Shown in pieces: positions 31,755 to 46,700 of a stretch of DNA of 64,000 bases (the first letter of the stretch is position 1; each line of letters begins with the position of its first letter). This DNA comes from Trissonchulus latispiculum (Eukaryota; Nematoda; Enoplea; Enoplida; Ironidae): NCBI GenBank assembly GCA_030248195.1, contig JASAND010026210.1, positions 62,001 to 126,000 on the forward strand, given 5' to 3'. A program made the translations under genes and the position numbers. Under the pieces are notes generated by a model. It saw nothing but the letters and a program-made list of their open reading frames with translations, ran no database searches and was not told the origin of the DNA.

Positions 31755-32074
31755 CAGAGTACATAATAATTAAGCGTAATAAGTGTCATACTTTGTTGAT
31801 AGGCTGGGAACACGATCCGCACGATAACGGCTGACACCCTCCCCCAAATTGGACCCTAGTGACCCACACAAATAATTTTAATGCTCAAAACTGATAGAAC
31901 GTTTTGAGCTAAAACACGTAAAAATACAAGTGAATGAGTGTAGCCCCGTATGTACTGATTTGTGGTGGGGTTATTAGGGTCCAATTTGCGGGTGGCAGTC
32001 TGCAGCTATCATGCAGATCATGAGCCCAGCCTAATAATTACGCTTGTCACACTCAAAGTTATTACGTATTCTTG
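31755..32074. mobile_element. Foldback MITE of the CAAGAGTAC family, diverged copy
   Basis: The left end CAGAGTACATAATAATTAAG and right end TAATTACGCTTGTCACACTC...TATTCTTG are inverted. The inner blocks ATTGGACCCTAGTGACC and GGTTATTAGGGTCCAATTTG pair. No matching flanking duplication is seen. Confidence 0.6.
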
Positions 32075-34632
32075 ATAATATACAATCACTAAAGCAGTAC
32101 AAACGATTGCAATCCATTCCATTAACATAGACAAGATACAAGTATCTAACCTCACTGACCTATACAAATACAAAAAGAAATCAGTATAATTCAATCGAAG
32201 CAACATACTTGCACTACGATCACATAACACAATACACATCACAGTCAACGCTACAATACAATACTACACACTCATATTACCGTAAGTACCATAAAAATGA
32301 ATACCAGATAAGAGTAGACGACGAATGCAGTTCAGTATATAAAGAATACCTCAAAGTGATAATATTATTTGTTTCAAGCAATTGAATTAATATTCGGATA
32401 ACATAAAGCAGACCATAATAAGACTCAGGCTTGGAACACCGCTTGTAACAAGTGGTACAAATCTCGAGAAATATGCTGGTAAATTTAGCCAAGTTTTTGG
32501 GGAATTTATTTATATGAAGGGAAGATCTGATATCTAAAAACACGATAGATTTAGTAAAAAAACCGTAAAATCGAGAGGTATCCTAAATATAATGCAGGGT
32601 AATTTTAAGGGTTTTTCCCGCGGGGGGAGGGGCTTGGCGGCTCCACCTGGGGGGATTTCGGGGGGGGGGAATTTTTTGCTAAAATGAGCCAACAAATGGT
32701 ATTTTTGGCGTCAAGTAGAAAAGCAAAGTTCTCGAAAATACCTGGATTTAGGCTAAAAATAGCCATTTTTACGAAAAAATCTCCGGCGAAGCCGGAAAAT
32801 TTCTGAAAATTTGCCCATTTTGACAAAAATGTAGACCTCTTTAAGGGGGAAGCCCAAAATTTCGGGGGGGGGGAAATTTCAAGGGGGAAGGTCAATTTCG
32901 GGGCGCTGTAACAACTTCCCTGTAACGATTCAAATTCATCCACGAAAAATTGCAACTTACAATTCAACACCTTAGAATTCAAATAGTGACAGCGAAAAAT
33001 TATTTGCAATAATACGACATAATTTTAAATGTTTGAGACTATTTTAAAAAACAGCTGGTTGATAATTGATTCGTGAACTAACTAAACAAAGTAACAATTA
33101 ATCCAGATACATTACTTTACAGTTTACTTGCATTCATAATCACAATAACAACAAACAGTTTGCGTACCTGCAACACGAAATACTTCAAAAAAGCAAAAGC
33201 ATAAAAACCATAATACGTATTCCGTTCCGTCCATAAAAATGAAGTCATATACCAAAACTGTTGGAAAGAAAGCATAAAATATTCCATGCTCATAATGAAC
33301 TGTACGTTAGGGTTATTGGACTCGCTTATTTACGACAAAGACTGGAATTGTAGTGAATACTACGTGAATTACTACGTAATACTAAAATTCCAGGTAGAAA
33401 TGTGAAACAGAATAAGTCTTAATTTGAGGAAAAAATTACGAAGTAAAAAAAGGAAAAGTTTGTAATCGATGAATAAGCCAGAGCCGAACCGACGAGGACA
33501 AATCGAACGCAAAATTACATACACAAAAACGAAAACAAAAATAAATACTATAATACCAGTTACTACAGATTATAGAAACAAATATAGGTGACTAAACCTT
33601 CATGTGTTAGACTCCTACTTAAAAGTGGAAACGGAAAATAGAGACAAAAATGTCGCCAACAATTTGCAGTTTTTTTACCATCCATTAATCATCACAGTTT
33701 AATACTCCGCTCCGGTTAGGGCTAGTGTCAGCTTAAAATGTACACACTTTTATGGAGAAAATTTGTAGCTATTGAGAAATTAATTAGAAAATTAAAAATA
33801 CAGAACAGAACAGAAGAAATCACTAATCAGAAAGCAGCCTTTCAGAGCACTGAATCATAAAAATAAAAGATACCTGAAGAAAGCCGTTACTCTCAGGTTA
33901 ATTGATTTGTCAAATCAAGGCACGGCTTTATATGTAAACACCATAAAATAATTGTAATTATGCAACAGCATACATTACACACATACAATTGAAACAATAG
34001 CACCCTTTGCCTGTGGCGACTATATTTGATATATTATTATGTGCACATAATTACAAAGGTAAATAGACGACTATGAACAAACGAATGAGTTGCAAGTGCG
34101 CAAGTCGACAGAAATAAAAACAGGACCAAACTGCGTCCTATATAAAAGCTGAGTTGTTCACATTCGTAGTAACACCGACGTTGTCTACGAGTTCACAAAA
34201 TCTGTCTTCTGTTCGCCCTCATAATGTTGGACGATTAAGACTAAGACGATTACTCCTTTCCCTCACAAACTCACCCAACTTTTCACAAAATTCGCCATAA
34301 ACGTTAAATCGAACTTTGATGGCTAAATAAAAACGGAAAAAACTGAGAGTCATTTTAACTAGACAAAAGAGATGATTACTTGCAGAATTAAACGCTGCAA
34401 AATCGCCATGCACTCGAACAAGGCATAAGCTAAACTGCATAATTATAACATGCCCGAAAGTTACAAGACAACAGAATAAATTATGAGCAATGTGACTACT
34501 TACATCTAGAAAATAGAAAAGTGCAGACCAGACTTTCCACTAACGAACAAAAACGTTTCTATCAAAATTTGCCAATGAAAGAAAATGACAAAGACACATT
34601 TTAAAGAGGCAGCAAGATATACAGATCAGAAA
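32075..34632. other. Region downstream of the coronin-7 3' end, mostly unassigned
   Basis: AT-rich with short frames. A G-tract repeat lies at about 32596-32925 (see separate entry). No further gene is recognised. Confidence 0.4.
32596..32925. repeat. G-tract-rich dispersed repeat, copy A
   Basis: G runs of seven to ten bracket a core with AAAATGAGCCAACAAATGGT and GGCTAAAAATAGCCATTTTT. The same core occurs inverted at about 43160-43495. The ends contain CAGGG and CCCTG, hinting at a TIR element, but no duplication was found. Confidence 0.5.
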
Positions 34633-34734
34633 TTAATCTTCCCATTCCTGTGAGGGAACTCCATCCATATGATCTTGTTCACGGCGACTGTCAACTTGGG
34701 CTCCCGAAAATTGAGATGTTATTGCACCAATCAT
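34633..34734 (-). CDS. CORO7: Coronin-7 last exon: C-terminal acidic Trp tail
   Basis: 102 nt including TAA, acceptor GTATTTTAG. It encodes MIGAITSQFSGAQVDSRREQ then DHMDGVPSQEWED. The EWED end corresponds to the acidic Trp motif (EWD) that closes coronin-7 proteins. It is cut off from the rest of the gene by a 3.5-kb intron enlarged by a transposon. Confidence 0.85.
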   Translation of the reverse strand: MIGAITSQFSGAQVDSRREQDHMDGVPSQEWED

Positions 34735-37700
34735 CTAAAATACAGTAGCGATCAGAAATGAGTAAAGTTAGTATAAGCATTAGCTTTGTGAACACGAAGC
34801 TTTAAAGAAATTGTTTGGTTCTTTTCACAAATCCTCGCTCCATTATTCACAAAATGTTGAAACATTTCTAAGGGTCGATTCACAAAAAGTACTTAAACGG
34901 CTTAACTTAAACGAAGTGGTTTTTGTGAAACCAATTTCTACTTAAACGGCTTAAACGACTTAAACGACTTAACTTAAGTCGTTTAAGTAGACCCCCTTTC
35001 ACAAAAAACCAGCTACTTAAACTTTAAGTAAAGTGGCGTTTCACAAATACAGGTCTACTTAAACTCTCAGCGACTTAAACATTAAGCCGTTTAAGTAGAA
35101 CTGCTTTCATAAAAACTACTTAGTTTAAGTAGTTTAAGTAGACCGCTTAAATGCAGTTCAAAATCAGTCATTTTTAAGCCCCGTAGATTTACGGAGCTTA
35201 AACGACTTAAACGAAAAAGTGTCCATTTTAAAAGCTTCATAACTTACTCAATTGTGGGAGTTGTAAAGCCGTTTTTACATCGTTCGAAAGCTCTCAACGA
35301 GTACTTTAATTCTACAATATCGTTGCAAGAGTAACTGTTTCTTATAAGTTAGTACTTCATAAACTAAATTTTTTGTCAAATTTTAGCTTGTATCAGCATC
35401 TAAATGAAAAAGAAGCCCTTTTCTTGAAAATGTTGTCCCAATTGAGAACCAATTGTTTTTTACACAATTAACAAGCTGACTTGCACAAGATGATTTTATC
35501 TCAATGGCAATACTCTAGCGCTTGCTCTGGCTCTAGCACACAACAATTTTAGCATGACTAAAATTTTTTTGACATTTATAAGTAACAATTACAGGTGGCT
35601 TATCGTGGTGATTCCTTTTGGCGACATCAACTTTGAACCATTAGTATTCATTTAATTCTGGGAGCGAAGAAGCCATCTTACATCAAAATGTGGCTGAACA
35701 TTTTTTAACTATACAACGAAATTAATATTAATATGAATATTAATTAATTTAATTTAATTAATTAATTAATTTAATTAAACTAATGATTTTTTGAAGAAGT
35801 GAAGTTGCCGAGACATCTTTTACATCATTCGATACCTCAGTCCAATAGCTGGGGGTTACTTTCTTAGTTATTATGAAGTAGCAATTTGTAATGGAGAAAT
35901 TGGCAAAATGTATGCGTAACCTGGATTTTGCCAACACTTTGTAACTTTGACAAGCTAACGCTTTAGCCAAAAAAACGGCTGCGAGAGCAACCCTAATAGA
36001 TAATTTTATATCCGCAAGTCTCGGGTTTTTGCTGCCATAATACGAATAATTTATGTAAAGGTGTGTCTGCTCACTGATTGGTCCACTTAAGCTTAAGGCC
36101 TACTTTTTAGTAATATATTAGTAATTTTATTAGTTGCATCAACCTAATTATAGTTAAATAGCAAGAGTCCATGATTTTCTCCTATATATTAGAAGATCTT
36201 CTGAATAATAGTGCAATTATGCACTCTTGTAAATACACTGCACAAAGGAAACAGCAGCTGGTCCGTATCTTTTAAACTATATTTGCTGTTGAAATTTAGT
36301 CAAATTTGCTATATCATTGTCGAAAACATAAAAAATTGGATTTTTGGGAAATTAGGTTTAGTTCGCCAGAACTTAAAAAATTTTGGCGGAACAGACACAA
36401 TTAACAGTTTTCTCAAAATACTGAGCTTGTTTGCTCGTTAAACAATTTCATAAAATATAGTCCTCGGGAAGACGTTTCTTGCGAAGCCGGAACTGGTCGC
36501 TTTTCTTTAGCTTTCCTACACTTGGAGAAACCCATGTTCAAAATTGTTTTCATGCAACTGCATGTCCAAATAGAACTATTGAACTAAACCAGCTGTACTC
36601 TGTGTAGTTGAATCAGGATTATCGTTGAACTCCAAGAATTGAGTAATTTATAGGCTTTCAAAGTTTGCTGCAAATCTCTTGAAACTACCATTTCGATGTT
36701 ATTCGTTTCATTAAAAATCGGCTTAAGGTGGTGATTCCTTTTGGATACATCAACTTTGAACCACTATTATTCATTCATTATTTGGAGTTAAGAAGTCATC
36801 TTTATATCAAAATGTAGCTTAACATTTTCTCTTTTTAATGAGTACAATCAATCTAAGTTTGGCTTTCCAAAATGTTTTTCCTGTATTTTAGAAGAAGTAC
36901 AATTTTTCAGATTTTTTGCAGGCTGAAGTAAATTTTTTCGCAGGACATCGGTTAGAGCATTCGATACCTCAATCAAATAGCTGGGGACCCTTTTTTAGTT
37001 ATTGTGATATCGCTCTTCGTTATGGAGAAATAAACTAAAATGTCTGCGCAACCTGGATTTTGCCTACTTTTCACTACTTTGGCAAGCCACTACTTCAGTT
37101 AGAAAGCAGCTATCGGGGCAACTAAAAAAGGGTCCCGGGGTATTTTTGTGTAGAACACATCTGCTAAGTGGCAACTCTCTAGCTGCATACTAAATCTGCA
37201 CAATCGCTGGAAAAAATTTGGTCGTGTTTTTGCAAAAACTACATTTTTTGTGATAGCAGCCTAAGGGTAGCAATGACAATGGTCATGCCTCCGATAATTG
37301 GCCTCTGTGAGACCTTTAAATCGACACCCTAGTTAAATTTTACGGTTCATAGCTCAGAAGTAGTGGATTATTTGATTTCTGCAGAAAAGACAAGTTTTTG
37401 ACGCAAATAAGAAAATAGGCTATATTCGAAGGGAAAAACCGAAAGTAGTTCCAAAAAAAAAAATATAATAGATTTTCGAGAATAAGAAGCAAGGAAATTT
37501 GAAAGGAAACCGCCGGAAACAAAAATTATGGGGGAGAAGTATAAAAAAAAAAAATAAAATTTTAATTTTAAAAAAAAAAAAAAACAAAAAAAAAAACAAC
37601 AACAAAAAAATAATATAAAAAAAATAAAATAATTAAAAAAAAAAACTTAAACTACTTAAATTAAGTCGTTTAAGTTAAGTCGTTTAAGCCACTAAGCCGT

Positions 37701-40700
37701 TTAAGTATTTTAAGTAGTTTAAGTCGTTTATTTATGAAACGAATTTTTTAAGAAGTTTAAGTAGTTTAAGTTAAGTCGTTTAAGTTAAGTAGTTTAAGTT
37801 TTTTGTGAAACGACCCTAAGAAAGGGACACATGCGTAATTTGAAAGAAGTAAGAAACTGCTACAGTGCAGTCAAAGTCATAGGTAAATAAATGCGTGTAC
37901 GCACTAAACACAAAAGGAAACAAGAGGTTAGGATTATCTGCAGTGAACTAATAAACAGACCATGTACAACAGAATATTATAGACATAAAACCACCCATCA
38001 CATGGATATCCCCAAAATGGTGCTGGGACTGGGAATAGCTGATCTTACTCTTTCAGTTTTTATCTTCAGCGATGTAGGAGTCGATTTATGTCCTCCCGTC
38101 CTTAAATTCTGCTACCGAGTTAGTGGAACCCGTCCTCTGCCCAATTCCGGGCTTCCCCGTGTGCTTTGCGTCTGTCTTGCGAAAACGTGTGTTGGGCGTA
38201 GCCAGGATGGATAGGATAGGAGCTGGGCAATAACATAAATACCCATTCTGGTGTCTACTACAACTTCCCACATACCGATTTATTTTCCACAGGCAGTTTT
38301 GTAGTTGACTGACGCTGGATCACACTGCCGGAACTTTTATGATGGCCGTTAAGCACTGGTCCATTCACAGATCCATTCAACAGATCATTTTCCTCAGAGT
38401 ACACTAAAAGACAACAAAGAAAACCTCAAAAAGTTAATCTGAGTCTGACCATTATTTTCAACTCAGTTTTAACCTGAGGATGCACAAACAATGGAAAAGG
38501 AAACAGCTGACGAACGGAAATACTAATGACACTTTAATTTGCTGTTAAACATTTTAAAACTATCATCACTAAGGAACTACTGAATTTGGCTGTTTATAAC
38601 AAAATCACGGAAATTAAATGAATCAATTTTAATAGTCTTGACTTTGGAAAATAAAAAAAAACCGAAATTTCGGAATCACGGAAAATCTAAGTAATAGTCA
38701 AGGTTTTGCCAAATTGTTTATTCTATCATCGAACAGACCTGGTCCAGCTGTATATTGTTACTTCTAACTTCATGGAGTGTGCGGTTTCTCTATTTCCTAC
38801 TTACACAATGGCATATTTGGCGGTCGCAGATCCACGAAAACCGGTTCAACCCTTTGGCCCTTCAGCCAGGCGTCAGCAGTGGTCTGGCTCTGCCAGGTTG
38901 CTAAGGCTGGAGGGTAGAGATCGTTTTGGAAGCATTCCAACTGAAAAAACTCCAGGACATGAATAAATGAATGATTGGATGATTGATTGATGTAATTAAG
39001 CTAACACAATATATTACCAAGACTACATAAAATGATAATTGTATGCCACTACCGTATTATGCCAAACAGTGGCCCACCCAATAAAACGCCCATGGGCGTT
39101 TTTTCGGGGGGTGGGCGCCTTTTTGGATTTCTCAATGCTCACATGCATGCCGTGGGAAACTAAAAGTTCGTGAATAAAGTTACGGCTGGTTAAGCTTTTT
39201 AAGGCTTAGAATCAATTGTATGTTCTTTGGATAGACGAGTAAGCAACTGACACTTCCCGAGCACTCTGTCGTCAGCAAAAATTTATTGAATTTATCGAAA
39301 ATTGGCTTCGCAGCAAGGCTTCGCAAGCAACTCAAAACTATGTTCTGTTTGCTAAAGGGCAGACCCCACCCTCCGCAAATTAGGCCCACCACTTCAATTC
39401 GTGCGCTATGCTTGCCTACTCAAGCTTGAAGTAGGCACAAAATTCGCGCATGCACAACTTGTTTTTCGAGCTTTAAAACACAAGCATAGAGCGAGTGAGC
39501 GTACCCCACTTTCAACTGGAACTGGGTACTGATTTGCGGTGGAGGTCACTAGGGTCTGATTTGCGGGGGGGGCAGCCGTTAACGAGCATAGTATAGTTAT
39601 TGCTCTCATAAACTATACGAGCATTCCTAGTGGCAAACTATTAGTTTATAATGTACTATTGATATGACATACGCAAATTAAAATTCTGTCCCAGACCCCA
39701 GGCCACACAATAGCGCAATTTCAAAAACAGTTCTACCCGGCCTACAAAGTTGTTTCATGCTTTGCATAAAGATCTATTGGAGTTTTGGATACATACCTTC
39801 TTTCGTGGTACAGTAAATGTCAATAGTTCAAGGTCCTGAAGAGAAGCACGCCAGCCTTTGGCAAATTCAACGTTGGTGACATCGCAGCATCGCTTTGGCT
39901 GGAAGGCCAAAAACTGATGCGGAGTCGGGGCAGTGAACTTGGAAAGTTCCAGAAAGAATGGTTCTTCATTAATCACCTCATAGAGATGAATAGTACGATC
40001 ACCCTAAAAGTTGAATATCAATAAATTTACACAAATAAAATTAAAAATAGAAGATTACGCTTTAAGATTATAAAGCTATTAATGCAGCTTTACTGTTAGA
40101 AGAAAATGCTCCAAGGAACCACAGCACAACCAAGCCCATTTCATGACTGCTATAAGCAGAAATACGAATGAATCAGTACCAGGAAGATACTAATATTTAA
40201 AATTATCAGCATTTTTCTAGGTAAGCGCACAAAAGGTTAACTGAGAGGGCGGGCAACTACCTTTCCTGTTAATAAGACAACGGATGAATCAAAATCACAA
40301 TAGGGGATCAATAGTTGCGGGTTACTGTCAATTTTTAGGGATCCCGCCGGGCTCAGATCTGATGCACAGAACAGTTTTAAGGTTCGTTCTGATGACCTAT
40401 AAAATAAAAGCAAATTAAAGTGACTCGTACGAGTATAATAATCAAAACTGGACTTTTTAGTGTTCTCCACATTTTGGTTCTCTCCCCAGGCCCCACTCAA
40501 CCCCCACCCCCACTTTTTTGGGCTTTCCCCCCACTGACTCACTATAAGGTCAAAAATCTATTTTGGTACTCAAAACTCAGTTTTTGAGCATGTTTTAGCA
40601 TAGTTACAGCAATATGTAGAAAACAGGCTATTTGCACTGTATTTTTTACAATCTTAGTCACTTTGGAATCTTCCCCAACCTCACTTATTTCGCTAGAAAA

Positions 40701-40759
40701 AGACCAGCAAAATATAAGTAAAATACAAACGCATACGTACTATGGGATTTGATGACTGG

Positions 40760-40799
<40 letters not shown>

Positions 40800-43700
40800 G
40801 AACAACAACAAAGGCGCCTGGCGTCTGGAAGTAAACATTTCCCAATCATTATTTTGGGCGTCTCAAGGGGAGGGGTTTTGGAGGTTTAAACCCCTCCTTT
40901 TGGTTGTCCTGTCCAGTGTCCGGAGGAAAATTTTATCAATATTTCATTACAAAAGCGCAATTTTGTCAAAGCCCCCTTCTTTTCAGTAATAATTCATTCT
41001 AAAAATCTTGGATACGCCCCTGATAATTATACGTACTTTCCAAAGCAAGAGACCAGTATCAGTTCATCACGACAGATATAGGAACAGCGTGCGCCACGAG
41101 TTGAATCCAAAACATGAGCTGACTAAAATAATCAGCTACATGTATGCATGGAATTAATTTAATTAAATTTAATTATTCAAATATTACAAACATTAAAACA
41201 ATGCGTTAATACCTAAATACTGAAAAAATTAAAATGGTGCAGCATAGGTTTCATTGATTTAGGACTAACCTCATTTCATAATAAATTACGTACGTTGGTT
41301 AGGTTTCTAGCGCCATTTAGACAATTTTTAAAACAACAATAATATTGAACTCTACCAAAAGTGCTGAAGTCGATTTTTGTGGCTCAAAAACGCGAAGAAA
41401 ACCATCACGGGAAATGACCGCCAACTGTGATCCACAACAGGTCCAGTGCAAAGAAAGAGTCTAAACAACAATTGTAGCTATACATCAGTTTACAAAAATA
41501 AGTCAAACCAAACAAATGGAACATAAAGGCAAAGATTTGCCGAACTTTTCTAAATCAATCCAGATTTATGTTTTTATTGCAGGCAAACCAGAACTTCTAA
41601 AACAAGAGGAATAAATGAATGAATATTGGAACCTGTTGTGATTCACAATTCAGCTCCATCTGAGCCTGATCAGGTCTGTTCAGATGCCACAGTTTTAGAC
41701 TGCCTTCATTTCCAGCAGTTATAAGTAAGTTTCTCGCCAACGGATGATAACGAATTAGGGTGACTTTATCACTGTGAGCTAAAATGTCAGACAAATAATA
41801 AATATGTAATGTATAATACATAGTATGCATATGTTTTCCAACAGTAAATTAATTTTACAAATACATATAATATTGTATTCAAATGGAATCCAAAAGACAC
41901 TGTCTCTGCAAAATACTGATCTTGAATTCTTGAATGTTTTCACGAGTGAGAGAATCCAAGTATATACTACACAAAAGTATACCGATAAACTTGAGGACAG
42001 GTTCCCGTAATGGTTCCTCAACACCGTCTTCAGGAATTCTCCACATCTTAACTGAACCATCCATGCAGCCTAAAATAAGATCACAATCGAATGCGAATAA
42101 ATATGCAAAAATTGAAACATTATTGCAATTTGCGATTATAATTAATAGCAATTAATAATTACAATAATGACTTATGCACAGCATTATTTTTGCTCTGGAC
42201 CAGAATTTGGATAGACAGAAATTGACACAGAAATAATGCAAGTTATATTTTGAATAAACTGCAGCAAAGAAGTAGAACAACGTGGTTTCGCATAAAGCAA
42301 TAATTGAATAACAACAAAAGTAAATAATAACTTATGTACCAACAACCAACTCAGAATCATCAAAGGGGGACCACTGGAGGTCAGATATTTGTACACCATT
42401 CTCAAGACCTGTCAAAACGCCATCAGGAATTTTCCCACTATCGTTTACCTAAAATGCAAAACAATGAAATGCAATTTTCAATTGAAACCCCTAAACCCGA
42501 TGCAAAGAATTATTTCAAAGCTTCAAAAAATAGCAAAATTGATTGGCAGAGGAACTTGAAAGCAAAGAATGATTTTAAATTTTACCAAGAGTACAATACA
42601 ACTCACGGAACATATGCAATATATATATATATCGCCTTTCACCACAAAATATCAATAATCTTACACTTAATATCAATATACAACCAGAAGTTCCAGTTAT
42701 AGAGAGAGCGATCCATTTAGCACTGACAGCAAAACCCGTTCCTTCAAGAGCCAATCTAGTGTTGACGTCTCGGAGATTGATGTACTTAGACACTTTGCCA
42801 CCCAAGGTCCCAAGGGCATGCCGAAACTTGGACGTCCGCTTGCCTAAACCAAAACATGATAATATGAAATCGAAGTGAAAGTCGAATTAAGGACTTAAAG
42901 TGCACTCATAGCCGCTAACTCAAAGAGACGGCGTCGGCGAGAGTAGAAGCGCGTCGACGTCTCAGATTGTAACATTCTGTTTTAGCAGTTTTGAAATACA
43001 TTGAAGCGGATTCATGCTCAGGAAAGTATGCAGGCACTTACGTACATACGCAAGTCTACAAACGTCAATATACTTCAACGCGCATACACGCGCGTCGAAG
43101 CGTGTAAACTGTGATGCCATAAATGGGCTAGTAACGCACGTCTACGCACACGCTTACAACGGCAGCATGGCAGGGATTTTTACAGGCCCCCATCCCGAAA
43201 CTGACCTTTCCCCTCCCTCCCGAAAAATGTCATCCCCGGAAATCGTGCCCTCCCGGGATTTTTGCTTCCCTCCGATTTTTTGGGGGGCCCAAATGTTTGC
43301 CAAAATAGCCAAATTTTCAAAAATGTTCGTACAAATGGCTATTTTTAGCTTAAATCCTGGAATTTTTGAGAACTGTTTGCGTTTTGAAGTGCAAAATACG
43401 CCAAAATACCATTATTTGGCTCATTTTGTTGCAAAACGTACCCCGAAAATCCCCCACCCGGAAGCCCCCCCCCCCTGCAAAAAAACCTAAAATACATTGG
43501 CATGGTGAGGTGATGTAGCCAACGGCGCCTGCCTACGCCAGTCGGCGTGCATCTACTAGCAACTGGAACAGTAAAATTAGCATTATTAAGGAATTTTCAG
43601 AAATCAACATGTCCGAAATCAATATATATTCCATTGTGCGAAAAACAGTCAAAGGCAATTTCAGCGATCGTGCTGCTCTTGTCATTGTAATTAATTCATC

Positions 43701-46700
43701 CGAATGTACAAGTTATACATTAATTAAGATATATTATATATACTCAGTGAGAGCTCACCGGAAGCTGGTGTGTCATATTTGGGCTTAACAGGAATTCACA
43801 TTCCCCCTCCAAGCACCCTCCCTGCTATATTTAAACCAGTACGTAGCTGATACGTTACATGCTGCTCAATTCTCATTCTACATTACATCAAAGTCAGACT
43901 TAACTCGAGCTACATATGGACAGAAGAAATCATCATATAAACAAAACACGAATATACATACATACGCACATAGACATACGTATACATGGCACATTTACCG
44001 TTTTACGTATATGAAAGGATGCGGTGCTTTGTTCTAAACTCTCTCCCTCCCTTAGCCTCCCTCATTGCCTGAGCAGATTAGCACTAAAGCAGTCCCCAGA
44101 AAGGGGCATCAAAAATTTCCGATCCACCAAAAAAGCAATCATCATCAACGTCAGCTGAAATCTCTCACATTAGCCAAACGGGATAGGAATAAAAAAGAAA
44201 GTCTCTTTCTCTCCACTCCCCACCTCATTCTGCTTTCATTGAAACAATCACTGCTATATATAGTTGTTTGTCATTTGCTCTTGCCCCACCACTAATTTTA
44301 TCATTTCCAGCAATGATAACATTATAAACCTTAATCACACTGTAACGGTGAACATTATTTCTATTCTAAAGCATTTTTGCCTCGCTAGGGCAGGATCAAG
44401 TAGAAACAGTCTCGTCAAAAAGTAAGTAATAGTATCATGCGACTGAGCCAACAAACTTGACGAACAAAGTAATTCTTGTTTGTGTTCAAGATTTTAATAA
44501 TTCTGCCACTGGCAGAATGTAGATTTTATTAGAATAGGGCAAATAATTGGGATCACTGGGCCACAACTCTTTATGAAGCTTGCACCAGAGATACGAACCA
44601 ATTTTAAATTGAATATCCACTTTTGTTTAGAAAATAAGTGAAAAGTTTTACATTGTTTGCTACTGGGCACAGTGCTTCGGTTATCCTGTTGGTAATGTTA
44701 AGCGTGGTGACATTCAGTAGTGTAATCAGGAGCCCTACCATAAAACAATTTCTTCAGAGAATTCAATGAATCAATGTTTGAAAATTTGCCACTTTTCTGT
44801 AACTTAACTTTGGTCGCTAACAGTGAGAAGTTATTTGCGACTATCGTAAATCTGTTAATAGACATATATTTATTTACCATAGAGATTAATTAAATTTGCG
44901 CTTAAATTCGCACTTGAAATACTAAAAAATGTTCAAAAGCTTTATTGAGTTGGATCTGAATCTTTAGTGGAGGATATTTGGACTACGGCTTAATAAAACC
45001 ATAGTGGCGGCACTAAACTTTCAATCATATTACAACCTTCTGAAACTGACTTGTACAAGAATATACGTATAATTAGCTGAATCATCTTAAATTATGTGGG
45101 CCTACAACAGATGTTGTTTATTTTCTAGAAATCAGATCATAACGATATCTAAACTCCACTTAAATGCGAATTGTTAAAAAAGTATTTTTGCAGATGTTAT
45201 TTATGATGAAACCAAGTTTGAACTTTCCCAAGCTGCGCATAAGAAATGGCGTTAGACGCAAACGCAAGATCTACCCACAGGAGTGTATGCGTGTCCATAT
45301 ATATGGAGGGAAGAATCTTTTCGTGTCTTCTCTTGTGTAGCTTAAAGCAATTTTATCCTATCATCTTATCCACAAGATGAGCGCACAATGGCTAAAGTAC
45401 ATCACAAAATGGGGCTTTTTCTATGCATAAGCATACCTATATCAAAGATAGGTCTATCTATTTCGTTAGTCTAATCACATACATACGTATCAAACCTTCG
45501 GGGCAATACAGGTAGATGCTGTAATGTGCCTCCTTTCATTAAATACATTAACTATCTTTCTTTCTTGTCTATGCTCTTACTTAACTTTTATATGAAAGTC
45601 CAGGGCTTTAAAGACGGTTGGTTCGGTTCGACGTTTCACTTCAATTTACCTGTATCCATGTGGCATGTCAAAACCTGTCTCGCGTTTTTTATATCCATGT
45701 ATAATCTCTTCCTCAGGTATGAGACATCTCTATGAGACGTACAATGTTTGGAGTTTGGACAGTATTGGGATAATATCTCCTCTACTCCTCTATATTCCAC
45801 TTCCAAAACTCCAACTCAAAGTGTTTATCTCAGAAGATAATCTACTACCAAAAGGCTTCTTCCACAAGTTTTAGCCAAGCAGCAATTAACAGTTTACTCG
45901 CTTTTTGTTGTAGTTCCGCTACAAAAATTTTCTACTGAAAAAGACATTTATATATTGAACATGAAAGATTTTGATTAAACTATAGGGTAAACTAGCTTGT
46001 ACGGACTAACGGTGTATGAACATTAGATAAGATTTGACCAAATATCTCTCTGCAGAGTTGGCTAATTTCAAAAAACTTTGTATAGTTAGATAGCTTATAT
46101 ATAATTCTTAATACAAATTTGCTAATTTTCCACAAATTTGCTTCAAAAATGAAATCGCGGCTGCAATTTTATCGTCGTCGATGCGACACATTTAGAAAAA
46201 GCCTATTTTAGGTTAAACTTTAGGACAAAAATGCTATGTCCAAACTACAAATAAGCATTTTTCTATCAAACTGTGCCTAATGGTGTTTTCTATAATCTGA
46301 TCAAATTGTTTTTCAAATTGGTGACGTCTATTAAAGATTATTAATTTAATAATTAAACCGGAACTAGCGGACACGTCACTTTCCTTGTATGGACAGCAAA
46401 ATTTGTGTGTATTTTATGACTTTAAAGCAAGATTTGTAATTGTAATAACTTTCACAGAAAGTTTCAAATTAATGTAAAACTTTCTATACGTGTTTTCGAA
46501 GGCATTTCCTACCATTTTGACAAAAAATTAAGCAAATTCAAAAATTTTAATTTTTCAATGTTTTTGCTGCAATCGAAAGAGGACAGTCAAATTACTCTAA
46601 ATCCGAGCTTCCAGCTTCTATTTTAAGTTCAAAAGAAGCATTTTAAAATGTCATTACTTCTATGTTTTGCGTGTAAAATTCAGTCAGTGTCCATACAAAC

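Noticed and set aside
38706..38966. Plus-strand 86-codon frame
   Set aside because: It is the antisense shadow of the coronin-7 exon 38805-38940, which matches the family and has proper splice sites.
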